Shown one piece after another: positions 5,144-7,328 of a DNA stretch of 7,328 nucleotides (position 1 is its first letter; every line of letters begins with the position of its first letter). The translations under genes and the position numbers were made by a program. This DNA comes from Acidobacteriota bacterium. Its GTDB lineage: Bacteria; Acidobacteriota; Terriglobia; Acidiferrales; UBA7541. The DNA is taken from NCBI GenBank assembly GCA_003224135.1, contig QHYO01000121.1, positions 1 through 7,328 on the forward strand, read 5' to 3'. The notes below the pieces were generated by a model that searched no databases, had not been told where the DNA came from, and saw nothing but the letters and a program-made list of their open reading frames with translations.

Positions 5144-6043
5144 ATGGAATGGCTGAACTATCATCACCTCTTTTATTTTTGGACGGTCGTCCGCACAGGC
5201 AGCATCACGAAAGCCTGTGAGGAGTTGCGTCTCGCTCCCCCAACCGTGAGCGCGCAACTGAAAAGCTTCGAGGATCATCTGGGCGAGAAGTTGTTGAAGC
5301 GCTCCGGCCGGAATCTCGTTCCCACGGAGATTGGACTCGCGGTGTATCGGCAAGCGGAAGAGATTTTTTCGATCGGGAGGGAAATCTTGGATACCGTCAA
5401 GCGACGCCCCACAAGCCGACCCCTGCGTCTGGTCGTGGGGCTCGACGATGTTGTTCCAAAGGAGATCGCACACAGGCTCATCGAACCTGCTTTTCGCCTG
5501 GAAGTTGCCATCCGCCTGGTGTGCCATGAAGCAAACCTGGAGCGGCTTGTCGCGGAACTCGCGCTGCACGAGGTGGACGTTGTTCTGTCGGACTCTCCCG
5601 TTACGCCGAGCTTGAACTTGCGCGTGTACAACCATTATCTCGGAGATAGCGGAGTCGTTTGGATGGGACCGCCGGACTTGGCAAAACGGTATAGCCGTGG
5701 ATTTCCGAAGTCTTTGAACGGCGCGCCCGTGCTGCTTCCAACGTACGACACTGCCATCCGACGTAAACTGGACCAATGGTTCGCGGGATTGGGAATTGAG
5801 CCCAATCTAGTGGCGGAGTTCGAGGACGACGCTCTCTTGCGCGTTTTTGGCCATGCCGGATCCGGAGTCTTTCTAGTTCCAAGCACACTGGAGAACCATT
5901 TTCGGAAGCACGATAACGTCAAGAGAATCGGGGTCGCAAAGAACGTAGTTGGTCATTTCTATGCGATTTCCGCAGAAAGGAAGATCGGGCATCCTGGCGT
6001 GGTCGCGATTTGTGAAGCTGCACGCCGCGAAGTCTTCGCCTAA
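5144..6043 (+). CDS. nhaR: LysR-family regulator of the NhaR type
   Basis: A 299-residue LysR-type regulator. The start MEWLNYHHLFYFW, the winged helix-turn-helix with SITKACEELRLAPPTVSAQL, and the following KLLKRSGRNLVPTEIGLAVY match NhaR closely rather than a general LysR protein. The effector domain carries other NhaR-like stretches (EVDVVLSDSP, LLPTYDTAIRRKLDQWF, and HFYAISAERKIGHPGV near the end). NhaR in enterobacteria activates the Na+/H+ antiporter gene nhaA in response to Na+; here no intact antiporter is in view, only a possible wreck at about 3346-3660. The ATG at 5144 is preferred over a TTG at 5138 because it begins the conserved N-terminus and coincides with the predicted transcription start. 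The gene is intact and divergent from the HPF-like remnant, so autoregulation and control of the minus group are likely for a LysR protein. Confidence 0.9.
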   Translation: MEWLNYHHLFYFWTVVRTGSITKACEELRLAPPTVSAQLKSFEDHLGEKLLKRSGRNLVPTEIGLAVYRQAEEIFSIGREILDTVKRRPTSRPLRLVVGLDDVVPKEIAHRLIEPAFRLEVAIRLVCHEANLERLVAELALHEVDVVLSDSPVTPSLNLRVYNHYLGDSGVVWMGPPDLAKRYSRGFPKSLNGAPVLLPTYDTAIRRKLDQWFAGLGIEPNLVAEFEDDALLRVFGHAGSGVFLVPSTLENHFRKHDNVKRIGVAKNVVGHFYAISAERKIGHPGVVAICEAARREVFA

Positions 6044-6155
6044 ACCTAGCGGCAGTTGTGCAACCCCTCGGAGTACCGTAATTCTTCCTGAATTCGTCCA
6101 GACCATTGCTTCGCTATCTTTTTTTCTAATTGTCTGAATTGACAGTTCGGACTCA

Positions 6156-6171
6156 TGGTACAGGCGTTGGG
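6156..6171 (+). promoter_or_regulatory. Weak sigma-54-like promoter before the receiver gene
   Basis: TGGTACAGGCGTTGGG resembles the -24/-12 pattern TGGCAC-N5-TTGC with the correct ten-base separation between the GG and the final pair, but that pair is GG rather than GC. It stands about 30 bases before ATG 6202. Given the imperfect -12 it is only a candidate. Confidence 0.22.
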
Positions 6172-6201
6172 AATAAAACGAGACGGGGATTAGGGGGCTC
6201 A

Positions 6202-6659
6202 ATGAGCGAGTTCATAAGGGTTTCGTCAAAATCACGATTCCATGGTTATCCAGAAGACGCGCCGAGCATGTCAGGAATAAACATTCAAACGGCAATGTTG
6301 CTCGGTGTAGACCCGACGCCTGTGAGGTTGGTACTGAACTTCTTGGGAGATGCGGCCTAGCGACGATGAGACTTTCTACTGTGGCTGAGCTGCGGAAGGG
6401 GATTTCGGAGCAGGAAGCTTGCCTCGTACTTTACGAAGAGGTCCTTCCCGACGGCGACTTCCGGGATGTTCTAAAAGTTGTCCATGATTCAAAGGCGAGC
6501 GTTCCGGTGATTCTTTTTTCGAGGCTTGCGGACTGGGATGAGTATCTCGCCGCGGTGAAGCTCGGCGCTCACGATCTTCTACGATTTCCTTTTCGGACCG
6601 GAGAACTGCAGTCGGTCATTGACCGGGCACTCGCCAGTCATCCGTTGAGCACGTCCTGA
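6202..6659 (+). pseudogene. Receiver-domain (response-regulator-like) gene split by one-base frameshift
   Basis: The first part, from ATG 6202 (AGGGGG four bases upstream), reads AMLLGVDPTPVRLVLNFLGDA, the first strand and helix of a receiver, and stops at TAG 6358-6360. The second part, in another frame, reads MRLSTVAELRKGISEQ, CLVLYEEVLPDGDF, VPVILFSRLADWDEY and AHDLLRFPF, the remaining strands and helices, ending at TGA 6657-6659. Restoring one G in GCGGCC near 6353 joins them as GDAGLATMRLSTVAEL, exactly the expected helix-loop-strand. The phosphoacceptor position is Glu (codon 6435-6437) and the conserved Lys before PF is Phe, so even the repaired protein is a non-phosphorylatable receiver of a type I associate with Acidobacteriota. 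The second part alone (6366-6659, 97 residues) could be read from ATG 6366 but would lack the first third of the fold. Confidence 0.68.
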
Positions 6660-6727
6660 CGATATAGGACGGCAACAAGCCTGAGCTTGCTGTGACAAAA
6701 GTCAGAGTGCAACGGGCAGGCTGAGTG

Positions 6728-6820
6728 ATGTTCGAGATCATGATTCATCGAATTGCACGGTTCTCGCTGCGGCTGTTCGTGCGTCTCGTAAATTCCTGGC
6801 ACGAACAGGGAAATTCTTAA
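6728..6820 (+). CDS. Candidate mini-ORF for a 30-residue cationic amphipathic peptide
   Basis: From ATG 6728 to TAA 6818-6820 the frame encodes 30 residues. Residues 4-21 (IMIHRIARFSLRLFVRLV) form a helix with Arg8, 11, 15 and 19 on one face and mostly Ile, Leu and Phe on the other, as in small membrane-active peptides. An AGG stands seven bases upstream. I recognise no family, and such short frames occur by chance. The inverted repeat at 6773-6808 lies inside it. Listed as a possibility only. Confidence 0.22.
   Translation: MFEIMIHRIARFSLRLFVRLVNSWHEQGNS
6773..6808. repeat. Perfect 10-bp inverted repeat with 16-base spacer
   Basis: CTGTTCGTGC (6773-6782) and GCACGAACAG (6799-6808) are exact reverse complements. 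In RNA they would form a stable stem with a 16-base loop; in DNA they could be two half-sites about 26 bp apart, centre to centre. No T-run follows, so it is not a clear terminator. It lies about 130 bases before the sigma factor gene. Confidence 0.6.
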
Positions 6821-6922
6821 ACTATCTCTTCAGCAGCGCTGGGATCTGCCGCGATTCTTCGCGTAGGCAAATGCCTGCCGTTCCCAGCCGTGCGCATGTA
6901 ACGTTTTCGATACTCCGGGCTC

Positions 6923-6928
6923 TATACT
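6923..6928 (+). promoter_or_regulatory. Probable -10 element of the sigma factor gene
   Basis: TATACT ends nine bases before ATG 6938, so the transcript would start within a few bases of the start codon. No matching TTGACA-like -35 is seen; GTAACG near 6898-6903 is in the right area and could be an ECF-type element, which would fit autoregulation. Confidence 0.35.
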
Positions 6929-6937
6929 GGTAGGACC

Positions 6938-7328
6938 ATGGAAACCATTGGAATTCTGGAGAAAGCCAGCTTTGAGGGCTGGACCGACCAGGAGGTCCTT
7001 GACCGGATAAAGGCCGGCGATACCTCTCTGTACGAGATCATTATGCGCAGGTACAACCAGCGGCTCTACCGTGTCGGGCGCGCTATCTTGCGCGATGATG
7101 CCGAAGCAGAAGATGTAATGCAGGATGCCTACGTCCGAGCCTATCAACACCTTGATCAATTTGCTGGACGCGCGCCCTTCTCCGCGTGGCTGACGCGCAT
7201 TGCAGTCCACGAAGCGCTGGCCCGCCTGCGTTTGCGCAAACGCAACACGCAACTGGACGACAAAGATCCGGATGGAGAGCTTTCTATGAATATGGTCGAG
7301 ACTTCCCCTGACCCAGAGCAAAGTGCTA
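6938..7328 (+). CDS. ECF-type RNA polymerase sigma factor (RpoE-like), N-terminal part
   Basis: An open frame from ATG 6938 to the window edge gives 130 residues and continues outside. Sigma region 2 is complete: AGDTSLYEIIMRRYNQRLYRVGRAIL (about 27-51), then AEDVMQDAYVRAYQHLDQF (58-76) and FSAWLTRIAVHEALARLR (81-98), including the core-binding and -10-recognition helices of ECF sigma factors. The linker to region 4 (about 100-130) is acidic, with DSP-like SPDPEQ at the end. Region 4, which reads the -35 element, and any anti-sigma gene lie outside the window. ECF factors direct envelope or oxidative stress regulons and are often released by regulated proteolysis. No good ribosome site precedes the ATG; only TAGGA, three bases away, is visible. 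Confidence 0.9.
   Translation, partial: METIGILEKASFEGWTDQEVLDRIKAGDTSLYEIIMRRYNQRLYRVGRAILRDDAEAEDVMQDAYVRAYQHLDQFAGRAPFSAWLTRIAVHEALARLRLRKRNTQLDDKDPDGELSMNMVETSPDPEQSA

Noticed and set aside
4484..5776. Long minus-strand open frame of 430 codons
   Set aside because: Its upstream two thirds are antisense to the intact nhaR gene and the middle is the second frame of the HPF-like remnant; only the last 65 codons, with their own ATG and ribosome site, are a gene.
6080..6126. Possible terminator after nhaR (AATTC/GAATT stem and a later run of seven T)
   Set aside because: The stem is weak and lies about 25 bases before the T-run, so the two do not form an intrinsic terminator.
6797..6812. TGGCACG, a perfect sigma-54 -24 half
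   Set aside because: The -12 part at the required distance reads GGGA instead of TTGC, and the segment is part of the inverted repeat.
6830..7321. Minus-strand open frame of 163 codons at the right edge
   Set aside because: It is the antisense of the ECF sigma factor, whose region 2 is unmistakable.

Overview
The window looks like chromosomal DNA of a member of the Acidobacteriota (Terriglobia-like). The pointers are small degenerate receiver proteins of a type I associate with that phylum, a hibernation-factor gene linked to one of them, a CBS-domain site-2 protease, and moderate GC with frequent GTG starts. The assignment comes from recognising families, not from a database search.

Layout. 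Positions 1-563 carry the end of a VapB antitoxin and a complete VapC (+); the VapC has Ala where the family has a catalytic Asp. Positions 564-1035 hold no intact gene, only hairpins and a short HdeD/DUF308-like C-terminal remnant. A membrane site-2 protease with two CBS domains (+) fills 1036-2163. From 2374 to 5043 the minus strand dominates. Read in transcription order it has: a frameshifted HPF/RaiA-like gene (5043-4725); two translationally coupled small membrane proteins (4681-4484 and 4487-4224); a 58-residue protein with an SFPASD motif (4031-3855); an intact HPF/RaiA gene (3238-2810); and a short degenerate receiver (2781-2485) whose conserved tail lies beyond an in-frame TAG. Between the SFPASD gene and HPF, the plus strand has the wreck of a probable CPA2-type cation/proton antiporter (about 3346-3660). 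Divergent from the minus cluster is an intact NhaR-type LysR regulator (5144-6043, +), apparently transcribed as a leaderless mRNA. A second degenerate receiver follows (6202-6659, +), broken by a one-base frameshift. After a gene-poor stretch with a perfect 10-bp inverted repeat, the window ends inside an ECF sigma factor (6938 onward, +).

Theme. The genes fit one programme of stress response and dormancy: toxin-antitoxin, ribosome hibernation, envelope stress or regulated proteolysis, Na+/H+ sensing and ECF sigma signalling. At least four of them carry a single lesion (active-site substitution, nonsense codon or one-base frameshift), and two more are fragments. Either this is a decaying stress island or part of the damage is sequence error; both frameshifts can be explained by loss of one base from a short homopolymer. 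The intact core is the site-2 protease, HPF, the SFPASD protein, the coupled membrane pair, NhaR and the ECF sigma factor.
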